DNA of 64,000 bases from Niveispirillum cyanobacteriorum (GCF_002868735.1 NZ_CP025612.1:930001-994000); one strand, 5' to 3'. Positions 47,420-56,950 are shown, counted from the stretch's first letter. Notes: a model not told the origin generated them from the sequence alone. Numbers and translations are program-made.

Positions 47420-49858
47420 TCAGAAACGGGCGGTGACGGTGCCCAGCACACTGCGCGGCTTGCCATAAAGCTGCGTGCTGTACCCGCTGCTCACCGGCAG
47501 GGCGTGGTTCTTGTAGACCTTGTCTGTCAGGTTATTGACCGACAGCTCGAAGGACAGCGTATCCTCGTCATTGACTGACCAGCCGACATGGGCGTTGAAC
47601 AGGGCAAAGGCCTTTTGGTTCAGCAGCGGGTCGGGTGCCGTGATCTGCGACGCGATGGTCGGGTAGAAGTAATAGCGCGACCGCCAATTGCCATCGACAC
47701 CATAGGTCAGCGCGCCGCCACCGGGCAGGCCGTGGGTGTAGCTGGCGATGAAGCTGGCCGTATATTTCGACGTGCGCGGCGTCCGCGCACCCAGGATCGT
47801 GGCCGTCTGGCCGAAATCCTCGGTATACTCGCTGTCCAGAATGCCGGCGGAACCAGACAGCTGGAAGCCGGGGAACGGCACCGAATTGAACCTCAGCTCA
47901 ACGCCCTTGATCTCCGCCGCACCGGCATTGCGGAACAGGACCGTGGCGTTGTTGGGCAGCGGGTCGATCTGGGTCGGCACATTCACGACCAGATTCTTAT
48001 AGTCGTAATAGAAACCGGTCAGGTCGACGGACAGCCGCTTATCAAAGAAGTTGCTCTTGAAGCCCAACTCGTAGCTGTCGATCTTCTCCGGGTTCAGGAC
48101 ATAGATCTGGTTGGCGCGGATAGCGCCGGGGCGCGCGCCGGTCGCGGCCAGGGGTAGGGTCAGGGTCCCCTTGCTGGTGGCCGGGATCAGCACATTGCCG
48201 GTGGTGGTGTAGCCGCCCGGCAGCACGCCATGGGCAAAGCGGAGATATGTGCGGAACTGTTCATTGAAAATATACTCAGGCGTGACGTCATAGGTCCAGG
48301 AGCTGGTCTTCTGGGTCGCGCGCTCGGCAAAGATCAGATCACGGGGAAGATAGGTAGTGTAATTCACCTGCGGCAGGTTGCTGATGAAGGTGGCCTGGGT
48401 GCCCGCAATATTGGCGGCGCTGTAATCCCAATCGAAACTGCTGGTCTCCCGCGACCAGCGCACACCACCCGACAGCTTCAACGCCTCGGTAAAGCTGTAG
48501 CCGACATTGCCGAAGCCGGCGAAATTCTTGGTTTCTTGGCGATAGGCGCTGTCGGTGAATTGCGGGCCAGCCCCCCAGGCATTGCCGGTGGAGGTAGCCG
48601 ATCCCGGATTGCCGCGCACGTAATAGGCCTGCACCGCACGGTTATCCAGCACGCCCTTGAACGCATAAAGCCCACCAAGCCAGGTCAGCGGCCCGTCATC
48701 GGTGGATGTGACTCGCAACTCCTCGCTGATCTGCCAGCTGTCATACTGCGTATCCAACTGGCTGAACAGCACGCCATTATTATAAAAGGGGCTGGAAGCC
48801 GGGATTGGGGCGGCACCCGTCTCCACATTCTGCTTATTGTCTTCATAGGCGGTGATGGAGGTGATGGAGAAACCCTTGCCGTCCCAGACGATCTTGGCGT
48901 TGGTGCCGCGTGCCTTCAGGGTTTCGGGCGTAATGTCGCCCCAATGCGTCTCATCTTCCTGACCAACAACGTAACCGGTCGTATAAACCGACCGCCAGGC
49001 CGGCGTAGTGGTCGTAGTGAAGGTGGAGGGCACATAACGGTAGCCCTGCTGCGTGCCAGAGAAATCGCGGCCATGAACGTTCAACTGGATCGACAAATCC
49101 TCTGTCGGCTTGAACAGCAGTTGGACACGGCCCGCCACATCGCTGCCACCGGGATGATGACCGCCGGTAAAGGTGTTTTTCTGCCAGCCATCCCAGTCAT
49201 TGTAATAGAAGGCCGCGCGCGCCGCGACCTTCTCACCCACGACGGGACCGCCGACCGCCCCTTCCAGCTGCTTTTCATCGAAGCTGCCATAGCCCAGCTT
49301 GGCATAGCCGTCCTTGCTGAAGCCAGGCGCCGTGGACACGAAGTTGACAGCGCCGGAGTTGGAGTTCTTGCCCCACAGCGTACCCTGCGGCCCGTTCAGA
49401 ACCTCAACGCGCTCCAGATCGAACAGCGGATAACCCTGATTGGCGATATCGGCGATATAGACATCGTCGTAATAGATGCCCAGCGGGTTGACGGTATTGT
49501 TGCCGGTATTGTTGGTGCCGATGCCGCGCACGAACCAGCGGGCGCGCGACGGGCCATGCGGCTGCAACGCCTGGGCATTGGGCACGAACTGCAAGACATC
49601 GTTGGTGGTCTTGATCTGCTCGGCCTTCAGCAGGTCATCGCCGGTCAGGACGGACAGGGCCAGCGGCACATCCGATGCCTTCTGCCCACGGCGCTGGGCA
49701 TAGACGATGATGTCTTCGATGATGCCGGCTTCGGCTACTTCGGTGGCGTCGGCAACCTGCTGGGCCTCGACCTTCTGTTCCTGGGCAAAGGCGGTGGCGG
49801 GAATGGCTACCAGGGCCAGGGCGCTGACGGTCTGCAGAAGACGGCGGGAACGGGTCAT
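47420..49858 (-). CDS. TonB-dependent outer-membrane receptor
   Basis: 812 residues. Signal peptide (about 1-25, cleavage near AFA-QEQ), plug domain (DVPLALSVLTGDDLL, GPQGTLWGKNSNSGAVNFVS) and a 22-strand-type barrel ending in a C-terminal Phe (GTVTARF). AAGGAT precedes the start at 49858; an alternative 12-residue extension is less likely. Sits directly before the DszB-like gene, so the imported compound is probably the sulfur source. Its promoter region carries the TCTAATATATTAGA operator. Substrate cannot be read from the sequence; size suggests a large or chelated ligand. Confidence 0.9.
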   Translation of the reverse strand: MTRSRRLLQTVSALALVAIPATAFAQEQKVEAQQVADATEVAEAGIIEDIIVYAQRRGQKASDVPLALSVLTGDDLLKAEQIKTTNDVLQFVPNAQALQPHGPSRARWFVRGIGTNNTGNNTVNPLGIYYDDVYIADIANQGYPLFDLERVEVLNGPQGTLWGKNSNSGAVNFVSTAPGFSKDGYAKLGYGSFDEKQLEGAVGGPVVGEKVAARAAFYYNDWDGWQKNTFTGGHHPGGSDVAGRVQLLFKPTEDLSIQLNVHGRDFSGTQQGYRYVPSTFTTTTTPAWRSVYTTGYVVGQEDETHWGDITPETLKARGTNAKIVWDGKGFSITSITAYEDNKQNVETGAAPIPASSPFYNNGVLFSQLDTQYDSWQISEELRVTSTDDGPLTWLGGLYAFKGVLDNRAVQAYYVRGNPGSATSTGNAWGAGPQFTDSAYRQETKNFAGFGNVGYSFTEALKLSGGVRWSRETSSFDWDYSAANIAGTQATFISNLPQVNYTTYLPRDLIFAERATQKTSSWTYDVTPEYIFNEQFRTYLRFAHGVLPGGYTTTGNVLIPATSKGTLTLPLAATGARPGAIRANQIYVLNPEKIDSYELGFKSNFFDKRLSVDLTGFYYDYKNLVVNVPTQIDPLPNNATVLFRNAGAAEIKGVELRFNSVPFPGFQLSGSAGILDSEYTEDFGQTATILGARTPRTSKYTASFIASYTHGLPGGGALTYGVDGNWRSRYYFYPTIASQITAPDPLLNQKAFALFNAHVGWSVNDEDTLSFELSVNNLTDKVYKNHALPVSSGYSTQLYGKPRSVLGTVTARF

Positions 49859-50151
49859 TATCTTATATCCTTGGAATTCGTTCGTGAGAGGCACACCCGT
49901 CCTGCCGGCGCCGACAGGGGGCGCCGCATTTGCTATGGCGGTGCGATGGAATTGGGCTGGTTCGGGGGGACCTTATGGCGGCGCCTTCAACAGCGCGCGT
50001 TACCGGCGATCCCCGTTCAACAGTGGTGCAGTGCCCTTGGGGCGATGGCGCACATCACATTATCCTTGATGGCATCCGGGAAAAGGGGCAGACCCGCCGC
50101 CTGTTGGCGACACCGGCCCCGCCACCCTCACCTCAGGATGACAGATGCATG

Positions 50152-50165
50152 TCTAATATATTAGA
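50152..50165. promoter_or_regulatory. Cluster operator, site 2
   Basis: TCTAATATATTAGA, a perfect 14-base palindrome (GTCTAATATATTAGAT with flanks at 50151-50166). It sits between the TonB receptor and LLM-2 and may control both. Same core as sites at 46287 and 55416. Confidence 0.65.
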
Positions 50166-50311
50166 TGATGCGCCGCAATAGCATCTTTGTGGAAAATGTG
50201 AAAAATTTATCGGAAACAACAGGCGTATTGTGTTGTTTGAGCCGACAACATATTGGCATCCCATCAGCCACCTGCGCTGTGAGAGGCAGGTTTTGTAACG
50301 ACACCATCCGC

Positions 50312-50339
50312 TTGGCAGCAGCTGCACATCTGCTATAAT
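50312..50339 (+). promoter_or_regulatory. Sigma-70 type promoter for LLM-2
   Basis: TTGGCA (-35) at 50312-50317 and TATAAT (-10) at 50334-50339 are separated by 16 bases. The predicted start near 50346 leaves an approximately 105-base leader with a GCAATG/CATTGC inverted repeat. Confidence 0.5.
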
Positions 50340-50451
50340 GGACATGCAATGTACAATATAATTGCATTGCGTCTGCTATGTTGCCATTCTTCCCCTCGAC
50401 ACCGCCAAGGCCGAATTGGTGAGCCGCGGCGGTATCCGATGGAGATGGATG

Positions 50452-51609
50452 ATGGTTGAGTTCCACTGGCGCCTCCCCACGCATGGCGACCGCGCCGATG
50501 TCTCCCTGCCGTATGATACGCGTGGCGACTGGGGTCCGCTGAAAGCGGGCAACCAGGCGCCCGGTCTGGCGCAGGGCGAACCGGATGGCATCCCCTATCA
50601 CGATCATCTGCTGGAAATTGCCCGTGCCGCCGAACTGGCTGGCTTTGACGGTGGACTGGTTCCATCCTTCCCCAATACCGACGATCCCTGGGTGATCAGC
50701 GCCGCCATCGCGCGCCGGACCAAGACTTTCAAATTCATGATCGCGTTCCAGCCCGCCTGGATCGACCCGGCCTATGCGGCTAAGGCGTCGGCCAGCCTGC
50801 AGCGCCTGTCGGGCGGGCGGCTGAATTTCAACATCATCACCGGTGGCGGCGGCCCGTCGCAACTCTGGTGGGGTGACCGTATCGCCCATGATGACCGCTA
50901 CACCCGCACGACCGAATTCCTGGACGTGTTCAAGGGACTTTGGGACGGCAAACCCTTCAGCTATCAGGGGAAGTTCTTCCAGCTAGAGGATGCGCAGCTG
51001 CCCGCCCCGCTGGCAGGCCAGGCCTTCCCCAGCCTCTATTTCGCCGGCTCGTCCAACGCAGCACTGGAAGCACAGGGCAAACATGCCGACTTCAACCTGA
51101 CCCATATGGAGCCGCTGGAAAACCTGCGCATCAAATTTGACCGCGTGCGCGAGCTGGCCTCCAAGGAAGGGCGCAAGGTGAAACCCGCTGTGCGCTTCAA
51201 TATCCTGGCGCGGGAGACGGAAGAGGAAGCGTGGGACGAGGTGCGTCGCGCCTGGGCCAATGTTGATTGGGACGAACGTGACCGGCAGTTGAAGGCACGC
51301 GGTCGGGGCGACGGCATCGGCTCCCCCCTGCCCCCGCACCTGATCCCGTCGCGCGACAAGGACCCGAAGGATCTTCAGATCGACGGCTTCTTCTCTGGCC
51401 TGGGTGTGCTGGGGGGCCAGGGGACGCCGCTGGGCGTCGTTGGTTCCTACGAAACGGCGGCAGAGCGCATCGACACCCTGATCAATCTGGGCGTCGAAGG
51501 CTTCATCCTGGCCGGCAGCCCGCACCTGGAAGAAGCTTACCGCATCGGCGAAGAGGTGATCCCGCTCGTCCGTGGCCGCAAGGTGCCGTACGCGGCGGCA
51601 GCGGAGTAG
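50452..51609 (+). CDS. Flavin-dependent alkanesulfonate-type monooxygenase, LLM-2
   Basis: 385 residues, SsuD-like branch of the luciferase-like family: begins VEFHWRLPTHGDR, then the RAAELAGFDGGLVPS helix, GGRLNFNIITGGG core and GSPHLEEAYRIGEEV at the end. SsuD releases sulfite from alkanesulfonates using FMNH2. GGAG precedes the ATG by seven bases; a neighbouring ATG at 50449 is possible. It is 105 bases upstream of the ABC exporter gene, separated by a strong hairpin. LLM-3 at 58521 is the same type with about the same length. Confidence 0.88.
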   Translation: MVEFHWRLPTHGDRADVSLPYDTRGDWGPLKAGNQAPGLAQGEPDGIPYHDHLLEIARAAELAGFDGGLVPSFPNTDDPWVISAAIARRTKTFKFMIAFQPAWIDPAYAAKASASLQRLSGGRLNFNIITGGGGPSQLWWGDRIAHDDRYTRTTEFLDVFKGLWDGKPFSYQGKFFQLEDAQLPAPLAGQAFPSLYFAGSSNAALEAQGKHADFNLTHMEPLENLRIKFDRVRELASKEGRKVKPAVRFNILARETEEEAWDEVRRAWANVDWDERDRQLKARGRGDGIGSPLPPHLIPSRDKDPKDLQIDGFFSGLGVLGGQGTPLGVVGSYETAAERIDTLINLGVEGFILAGSPHLEEAYRIGEEVIPLVRGRKVPYAAAAE

Positions 51610-51620
51610 GCTTCACGTCT

Positions 51621-51674
51621 CCCCTTCCCCTCCCCTCATCCCGGCTTTTGCCGGGATGAGGGGAGGGGAAGGGG
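51621..51674. repeat. Perfect 25-base hairpin between LLM-2 and ABC gene
   Basis: Arms at 51621-51645 and 51650-51674 pair without a mismatch; the loop is TTTT. The arm holds CCCCTTCCCCTCCCC then CATCCCGGC. No T run follows, so a rho-independent terminator is uncertain. The composition resembles interspersed palindromic repeats of alphaproteobacteria. Confidence 0.7.
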
Positions 51675-51714
51675 TGGCATGCGGCTACACATCATTCCCA
51701 ACGGGGACCATATC

Positions 51715-53502
51715 ATGGCGACCACCAAATCCTTCCTGGCCGCCTCGCCCCTGCTGCGCCTTCTCGCCATTTATCGCGAGATGCCGTTCCGCTTCACCGT
51801 CACGGCCCTCCTCTACGCCCTCGTCAACGGCTCCATGGCCTGGCAGCAATGGCTAATCGGCCATGCCGTGGATGAGGTGCGCAACGGTCAGGTGGTGGTG
51901 CGGACGGCTGAGGGCGGGCTTGATTTCGACCGCGCCTGGTTCTGGCTGGCGGCCCTGATCGGGCTGGCCGGCGCGCGCGCGGTTGTGCAGTACGGGGCGG
52001 GCGTGCTGGCCCTGATCATCGGTCAGGAACTGCTGACCATCATCCGCGAACGCATTCTGGCGCAGGTACAGCGCCTGGACCTGACCTATCACTGGCGGCA
52101 CGGCATTGGTGAGCTGATCACCCGCACCACGCGCGACAGCGACAAGGTTCGCGACGCCCTTGTCGGCTTCTGGCGACAGGTGGTGGAGACCGGCATGGCG
52201 TTGACCGCCTCACTGGCGATCCTGTTCTGGTATGGGCCGACCCTGGGCATTGTGCCATTGCTGGCCATGCTGACCGGCTTGACCATCCTGTTGCACCAGA
52301 CGGACCGGCTTGTGGCCCTGGACCGTGTGGTGGGGGAAGCCTATGACGCCGTGAACCAGGATCTATCTGAAGGCATCAATGGCGTGCGCGTGGTCAAGGC
52401 CTTTGGGCTGGAGGCCACCCGGATCGACCGGTTCCAGACGCAGGTGACCCGCTTCACCGATGCCGCCCGCGATGCCCTTGCCTATGCCACCCGCAACATT
52501 CCGGTGCCGCAGACCATCGTGGCCCTTTCCCATGTCTGGGTGCTGGGCTACGGCGCGCTGCTGGTGGGCGCTGATCAGCTCACTGTGGGCGCTCTCGTCG
52601 CCGCCCTGCTGGCCGCAAATACGCTGGTTCTGCGGGTGGAAAGCATCGGCACCATCATCCAGACCTTCGCCGATGCCCGCGCGTCCGCCGCCCGCATCTG
52701 GGAACTGCTGGATGAGGAGCCGGCGATCCGGTCAGGCGAGCGGCTGCTGGCCTCCGGGCCGCTGGGCCTGCGTCTGGAACGGGTGCGCCTTGCCGCCCCC
52801 GGCGGCGGGCGCGACATCCTGACCGACCTGTCGTTCCGCGCGGCACCGGGAGAGATTGTCGCCATTGTCGGTAATACCGGATCGGGCAAAAGCGCCTTGC
52901 TGTCCCTGTTGCCGCGTCTGGCCGATATCGATGGCGGCTCCATCCTGGTCGGGACGGACGCGCGTGGCTGGACCGATATCCGCGCCCTGGATACCGGCTC
53001 ACTTCGCCATAAGGTGCATGTGGTGCCGCAGGAAAGCTTCCTATTCTCCGATAGCCTCGCGGCCAACCTGCGTTTTGCCCGGCCAGAGGCGACCGACGAC
53101 GAACTGCGCCACGCTCTGGCGCTGGCCGCCGGGGATGAGATTCTCGACCATCTGCCCGACGGGTTCGACACAAAGCTGGGAGACCGGGGTGTCACCCTGT
53201 CCGGCGGGCAGCGTCAACGCCTGTGCCTGGCCCGCGCGCTCTTGTCGGGTGCTGCCATCCTGGCTCTGGATGACGCCACCAGCGCCCTGGATGCCGCGAC
53301 CGAACGGCGGGTGCTGGAGAATATCAAGGGTCTGCGGGACCGGGGTTCGCCCGTCACCCTGCTGATCGTGTCCTCCAAACTATCGACCATCCTGATGGCC
53401 GACCGCGTGCTGCTGCTGGCCGGCGGGCGCATCGCGGCCAGCGGCACCCATGACGAACTGTCGAAGGACAGCGCCGCCTACCGTGATCTGATGGGGATCT
53501 GA
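51715..53502 (+). CDS. ABC exporter half-transporter A
   Basis: 595 residues: six-helix exporter domain (about 1-310), then ATPase with Walker A GNTGSGKSA, signature LSGGQRQRLCLARAL and Walker B ILALDDATSALD, in which the catalytic Glu is Asp. This is typical of the degenerate member of a heterodimer. GGGGA seven bases before the start at 51715; a longer start at 51679 would overlap the hairpin. The partner gene begins two bases after its stop. Confidence 0.88.
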   Translation: MATTKSFLAASPLLRLLAIYREMPFRFTVTALLYALVNGSMAWQQWLIGHAVDEVRNGQVVVRTAEGGLDFDRAWFWLAALIGLAGARAVVQYGAGVLALIIGQELLTIIRERILAQVQRLDLTYHWRHGIGELITRTTRDSDKVRDALVGFWRQVVETGMALTASLAILFWYGPTLGIVPLLAMLTGLTILLHQTDRLVALDRVVGEAYDAVNQDLSEGINGVRVVKAFGLEATRIDRFQTQVTRFTDAARDALAYATRNIPVPQTIVALSHVWVLGYGALLVGADQLTVGALVAALLAANTLVLRVESIGTIIQTFADARASAARIWELLDEEPAIRSGERLLASGPLGLRLERVRLAAPGGGRDILTDLSFRAAPGEIVAIVGNTGSGKSALLSLLPRLADIDGGSILVGTDARGWTDIRALDTGSLRHKVHVVPQESFLFSDSLAANLRFARPEATDDELRHALALAAGDEILDHLPDGFDTKLGDRGVTLSGGQRQRLCLARALLSGAAILALDDATSALDAATERRVLENIKGLRDRGSPVTLLIVSSKLSTILMADRVLLLAGGRIAASGTHDELSKDSAAYRDLMGI

Positions 53503-53504
53503 CG

Positions 53505-55343
53505 ATGCCACCCAACCGCAGCCTGAAGGCCCTGTCCGATATCGAGATTGAGGAACATCTGGCTAAGCAGTCACTCAACCGATCTATGGCCAGACGCTTG
53601 CTGCCCCTGCTGGCCCCTGTCCGCCACCGCATCGCGTCGGTGATCGGGATAGAGGCGCTGCTGGCCATGGCGGTGTTCCTACGCCCCTTCTTCATCGGCT
53701 ATGTCATCGATCATGGCTTCATTAGAACCGGGGATCATTGGCATACCGAAACCCAGGTCGTTCTCTGGGCCGCACTGGGCCTGTTCGCCACCTGGACGGT
53801 ACGTTTCGCGCTGGGCGGCCTGTCGCGTTATCTGGCCAGCACGGCGGCCCTTCGCGTGCTGAACGGCCTGCGCATCCAGGTCTTCGCCCATGTGCAGGGG
53901 CTGAGCGTGGGTTATTTCGACCGGACCAAGGCCGGCCGTATCATTTCCCGCGTCGACCGTGATGTCGACACACTGGAACCGCTGTTGATCCAGGGGCCGC
54001 CGGAACTGCTGTCGGCCCTGCTGCGCTGTGGTCTGGCCGGACTGCTGCTCTGGTCGATCAGCCATGATCTGTTCCTGTCGCTGGCCGCCATGGTGCCCGT
54101 GCTGGTGGCCGCCACCTGGCTGTTCAAGCATATCTCACAAAGCCGCTGGACGCGGGTGGCGGAGGCGCGCAGCCGCTTCACGGCCCATCTGGTCGAAAGC
54201 GTGTCCGGTGTGCGCCTGATCCAGCAGATGGTGCGTGAACAGGCGAACTGGGAGCGTTATTCCTGGCTGGTGCGGGATTTCTCCTGGGCGCTGGTCAACG
54301 GCAATATCAAGACCGGCTGGTTCGCCCCCTTCACGGCCCTGCTGACAACGACCGGCATGGCCATCATGCTAGTGGTCGGCGCGCGCGGCATGGCGCTGGG
54401 AGAGATCACGGCGGGGCAATTGGCGCAAAGCTTGTTCTTTGTGTTCCAGTTCCTGGGGCCGTTACAGGAGTTGAACGACCTGTTCGAACGCTACGCCAAC
54501 GGCTCCGCCTGCGCCCAGCGCATCTTCCTGACCCTGGATACCAAGCCCGACATCGTGGATGCGGATGACGCCATCGATCTTCCCGCCGTGCGCGGCGATG
54601 TCGGCTTCCATAATGTCCGCTTCGCCTATGATCCGCGCCGTCCCGAACCGGTGATCAAGGAACTGGACCTGCATATCCATGCCGGTGAGGTGCTGGCCAT
54701 TGTCGGCCCGACAGGCCACGGTAAAAGCACGCTGGTGCAATTGCTGACCCGTTTTTACGACGCCAATGGCGGGGCAGTGACCATCGACGGCCATGATGTT
54801 CGCCGCCTGTCACAGCGCAGCCTACGTCGGCATGTCGGCGTGGTGTTGCAGGATAATGTCCTGTTTGGCGGCACCATCCTGGACAATCTGCGCCTGGCCC
54901 GCCCCGACGCCACCGACGCCGACCTGATCGACGCCGCCCGTGACCTTGGGGCCGATGAGGTGTTGGAGGCACTGCCGCTTGCCTACCACACTCCCGTCGG
55001 CCCCATGGGCAGCCATTTGAGTCTGGGACAGCGGCAACTGGTCTGTCTGGTCCGGGCCTATATCGCCGATCCGGCGGTGCTGGTGCTGGATGAGGCGACA
55101 TCGGCCGTGGATGTCCATACCGAACGCCGCATCCAGCGGGCGCTGCGCCGCCTGTGCGAGGGCCGCACTTCGATCATCATCGCCCACCGTCTGGCCACCA
55201 TCCGCGACGCCGACCGCATCGCCGTCATCCGTCAGGGCCGCGTCGTGGAAATCGGCAGCCACCAAGCCCTGATCGGCGCTGGCGGTGTTTATGCCGGTCT
55301 CTACCGGGCTTATGAGGCGAATACGCTGGTGCCGGCCGAGTGA
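53505..55343 (+). CDS. ABC exporter half-transporter B
   Basis: 612 residues: exporter helices in the first 330 residues, ATPase with Walker A GPTGHGKST, a degenerate signature LSLGQRQLVCLVRAY in place of LSGGQ, and Walker B VLVLDEATSAVD with the catalytic Glu. Complements half-transporter A: one intact and one degenerate site, as in heterodimeric exporters such as TM287/288. In this cluster it may expel a toxic product or sulfite-linked metabolite. Confidence 0.88.
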   Translation: MPPNRSLKALSDIEIEEHLAKQSLNRSMARRLLPLLAPVRHRIASVIGIEALLAMAVFLRPFFIGYVIDHGFIRTGDHWHTETQVVLWAALGLFATWTVRFALGGLSRYLASTAALRVLNGLRIQVFAHVQGLSVGYFDRTKAGRIISRVDRDVDTLEPLLIQGPPELLSALLRCGLAGLLLWSISHDLFLSLAAMVPVLVAATWLFKHISQSRWTRVAEARSRFTAHLVESVSGVRLIQQMVREQANWERYSWLVRDFSWALVNGNIKTGWFAPFTALLTTTGMAIMLVVGARGMALGEITAGQLAQSLFFVFQFLGPLQELNDLFERYANGSACAQRIFLTLDTKPDIVDADDAIDLPAVRGDVGFHNVRFAYDPRRPEPVIKELDLHIHAGEVLAIVGPTGHGKSTLVQLLTRFYDANGGAVTIDGHDVRRLSQRSLRRHVGVVLQDNVLFGGTILDNLRLARPDATDADLIDAARDLGADEVLEALPLAYHTPVGPMGSHLSLGQRQLVCLVRAYIADPAVLVLDEATSAVDVHTERRIQRALRRLCEGRTSIIIAHRLATIRDADRIAVIRQGRVVEIGSHQALIGAGGVYAGLYRAYEANTLVPAE

Positions 55344-55349
55344 ACCTTT

Positions 55350-55381
55350 GGTCGGGGCACGAGATCGATCGTGCCCCGACC
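55350..55381. terminator. Stem-loop after ABC exporter genes
   Basis: Thirteen-base arms GGTCGGGGCACGA and TCGTGCCCCGACC with a six-base loop, starting seven bases after the stop. No T tract follows directly, so it is a probable but not classical terminator. Confidence 0.55.
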
Positions 55382-55415
55382 CCGGATTTGCCGTTTTAAC
55401 CCTTGCACCCAATTG

Positions 55416-55429
55416 TCTAATATATTAGA
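55416..55429. promoter_or_regulatory. Cluster operator, site 3
   Basis: TCTAATATATTAGA, identical to the core of site 2, lying 115 bases before the DszB-like gene. The surrounding 55382-55543 stretch contains no gene; a promoter must lie here. Confidence 0.65.
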
Positions 55430-55543
55430 AGTTTATTCGTTAAATTATCCAGCCCCTGCATAGCCCTGCCCGCCTCTTCGTCCGCGCCACCGCCGACGTT
55501 GCCGGTCGCCCTGTGCCCGCCCTTCAGCCATAAGGAAACACCC

Positions 55544-56644
55544 ATGCCCGATATTCACACCCCGGCCAGCAGCGCCGACGCCGCCACCACCCTGGACAAG
55601 ATCTGGTTCACCCGCTGCCCCGTGCCCACGGCCACGGGTCTGGCCTATAAGCTGGGCTGGCTGGGCGAAGAGTTCACCGGCGACCAGATCAACCTGGAAA
55701 CATTGCAGGAAACCGGACAGCATGAGCTTCGCCGCCATCATTACGACCATGCCCTGACCTCGCTAATCCGGGAGGGCGGCAATATGTTGGCGCTGGGCGC
55801 ACGGGCGCAGGGCGCGCCGACCCGCCTGATCGGCCTGACCTGGATCGATGAATGGCAGTCCATCCTGGTCCGCCCCGACAGTGGGATCACGGAGCCGAAG
55901 CACCTGAAGGGCAAGCGCCTGGCCCTGCCCTCCTACAATGACAACCCGATCCCCGACCATGTGCGTGGCACCTCCATCGCGCGTGGCATGTCCCTGCATG
56001 GCTATAAGGGTGCCTTGTCGTTCGCGGGCCTGACCTTCGACGATGTGGAATTTGTGGAGGTCGCGTCGGGCCGGGCCAATGCCCGTGGGGCTGATCTGGC
56101 CGGCGGCAATGATCCGCGTGGCGAAGGTGTCCGCGCGCTCTGGGCGCTGGATGCGCTGGCGGCCGGCAAGGTAGACGCCGTCTATGTAAAGGGTGCATCC
56201 GCCGTCGATGCCGCCCGTCAACATGGTGTCGTCGTCGGTATCGACCTGGACCGTCTGCCCGAACGCCGCTTCCGGGTGAATAACGGCACCCCGCGTCCTA
56301 TCACGGTGAACAATCACCTGCTGGAAAACCATTTCGATCTGGTGGTCCGCTTCCTGGCCCAGACCCTGCGCGCCGCCGATTGGGCCGCCGGCAATCTGGA
56401 CGGGGTGAAAGACATCCTGCAGGCCGAAACGCGCGGCAGCCGCGATGCCGTGACCGAAGCCTATGGCCCCGACTTCCATAAAAGCCTGCATCCCGACCTG
56501 TCGGATGAACGTCTGACGCTGTTCGAACAGCAGAAGAAGTTCCTCTGGGTCCATGGTTTCCTGGACCATGATTTCGACCTGCGCGCCTGGGCCGACCCGC
56601 GCCCGCTGGAAGCGGCACGCAAGCTGTTGGACAGCCGGGCGTGA
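55544..56644 (+). CDS. DszB-like sulfinate desulfinase candidate, copy 2
   Basis: 366 residues, close to DszB's 365. No signal peptide: DKIWFTRCPVPTA. Cys25, His66 and Arg76 correspond to the DszB triad and keep the His-to-Arg spacing of ten; the CPVP sequence after Cys also matches DszB (CPVP). The following IREGGNMLAL shows some drift. AAGGA precedes the ATG by seven bases; a start at 55499 is less likely. It stands alone between the exporter and the nitroreductase, with its own operator. Confidence 0.72.
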   Translation: MPDIHTPASSADAATTLDKIWFTRCPVPTATGLAYKLGWLGEEFTGDQINLETLQETGQHELRRHHYDHALTSLIREGGNMLALGARAQGAPTRLIGLTWIDEWQSILVRPDSGITEPKHLKGKRLALPSYNDNPIPDHVRGTSIARGMSLHGYKGALSFAGLTFDDVEFVEVASGRANARGADLAGGNDPRGEGVRALWALDALAAGKVDAVYVKGASAVDAARQHGVVVGIDLDRLPERRFRVNNGTPRPITVNNHLLENHFDLVVRFLAQTLRAADWAAGNLDGVKDILQAETRGSRDAVTEAYGPDFHKSLHPDLSDERLTLFEQQKKFLWVHGFLDHDFDLRAWADPRPLEAARKLLDSRA

Positions 56645-56652
56645 GAGAAAAA

Positions 56653-56674
56653 GGGGCCGTCGCAAGACGGCCCC
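56653..56674. terminator. GNRA-loop stem after DszB-like copy 2
   Basis: Nine-base arms GGGGCCGTC and GACGGCCCC with a GCAA tetraloop, nine bases after the stop; a short AAAAA precedes and TAACTCTATT follows. A likely terminator for the + strand. Confidence 0.6.
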
Positions 56675-56755
56675 TAACTCTATTCAGCGATTGGTCTTCG
56701 CTGCTATAATGGCGATCTCAACGCCCTCAGTGCGTGTTGGACCGGCAAGAGTTCA

Positions 56756-56937
56756 TGCAACACGCATTGATTTTGTGTTTCACCATGTTGCACGGACCCG
56801 CCCGCTAACGGGAGGATGGGCTGATCCGCCTCCGAACGGGCACGGCTATCCCTTCGTCCATGCAACGCACCACGATTTTATGTTTCACAGCGTTGCGTGG
56901 GGTCGTGCCCGAACGGGAGGGCGACCCCACGCAACGC
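56756..56937. repeat. Direct repeat pair with covarying stems
   Basis: Two copies about 105 bases apart, each reading TGCAAC..GATTTT.TGTTTCAC..GTTGC..CGGGAGG. Copy 1 pairs TGCAACA (56756-56762) with TGTTGCA (56786-56792); copy 2 pairs GCAACGC (56862-56868) with GCGTTGC (56890-56896), an A-T to G-C compensatory change. The tail is a perfect 16-base inverted repeat (56890-56905 and 56922-56937). The gap to 56950 contains no gene. It may be a REP-like element or a structured RNA or terminator. Confidence 0.6.
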
Positions 56938-56950
56938 CGAAATTCTATCC

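Larger units (their letters stand above)
49859..50451. promoter_or_regulatory. Divergent promoter region between TonB receptor and LLM-2
   Basis: 593 bases with no convincing gene. It contains the operator at 50151, an 8-bp inverted repeat (AAACAACA at 50214-50221, TGTTGTTT at 50231-50238), a third (GCAATG at 50346-50351, CATTGC at 50365-50370), and the promoter at 50312-50339. A short 83-codon frame at about 49930-50181 is not supported. Confidence 0.6.

Noticed and set aside
49930-50181. 83-codon frame in the TonB/LLM-2 promoter region
   Set aside because: No ribosome site, no recognisable protein, and it runs through the operator palindrome.
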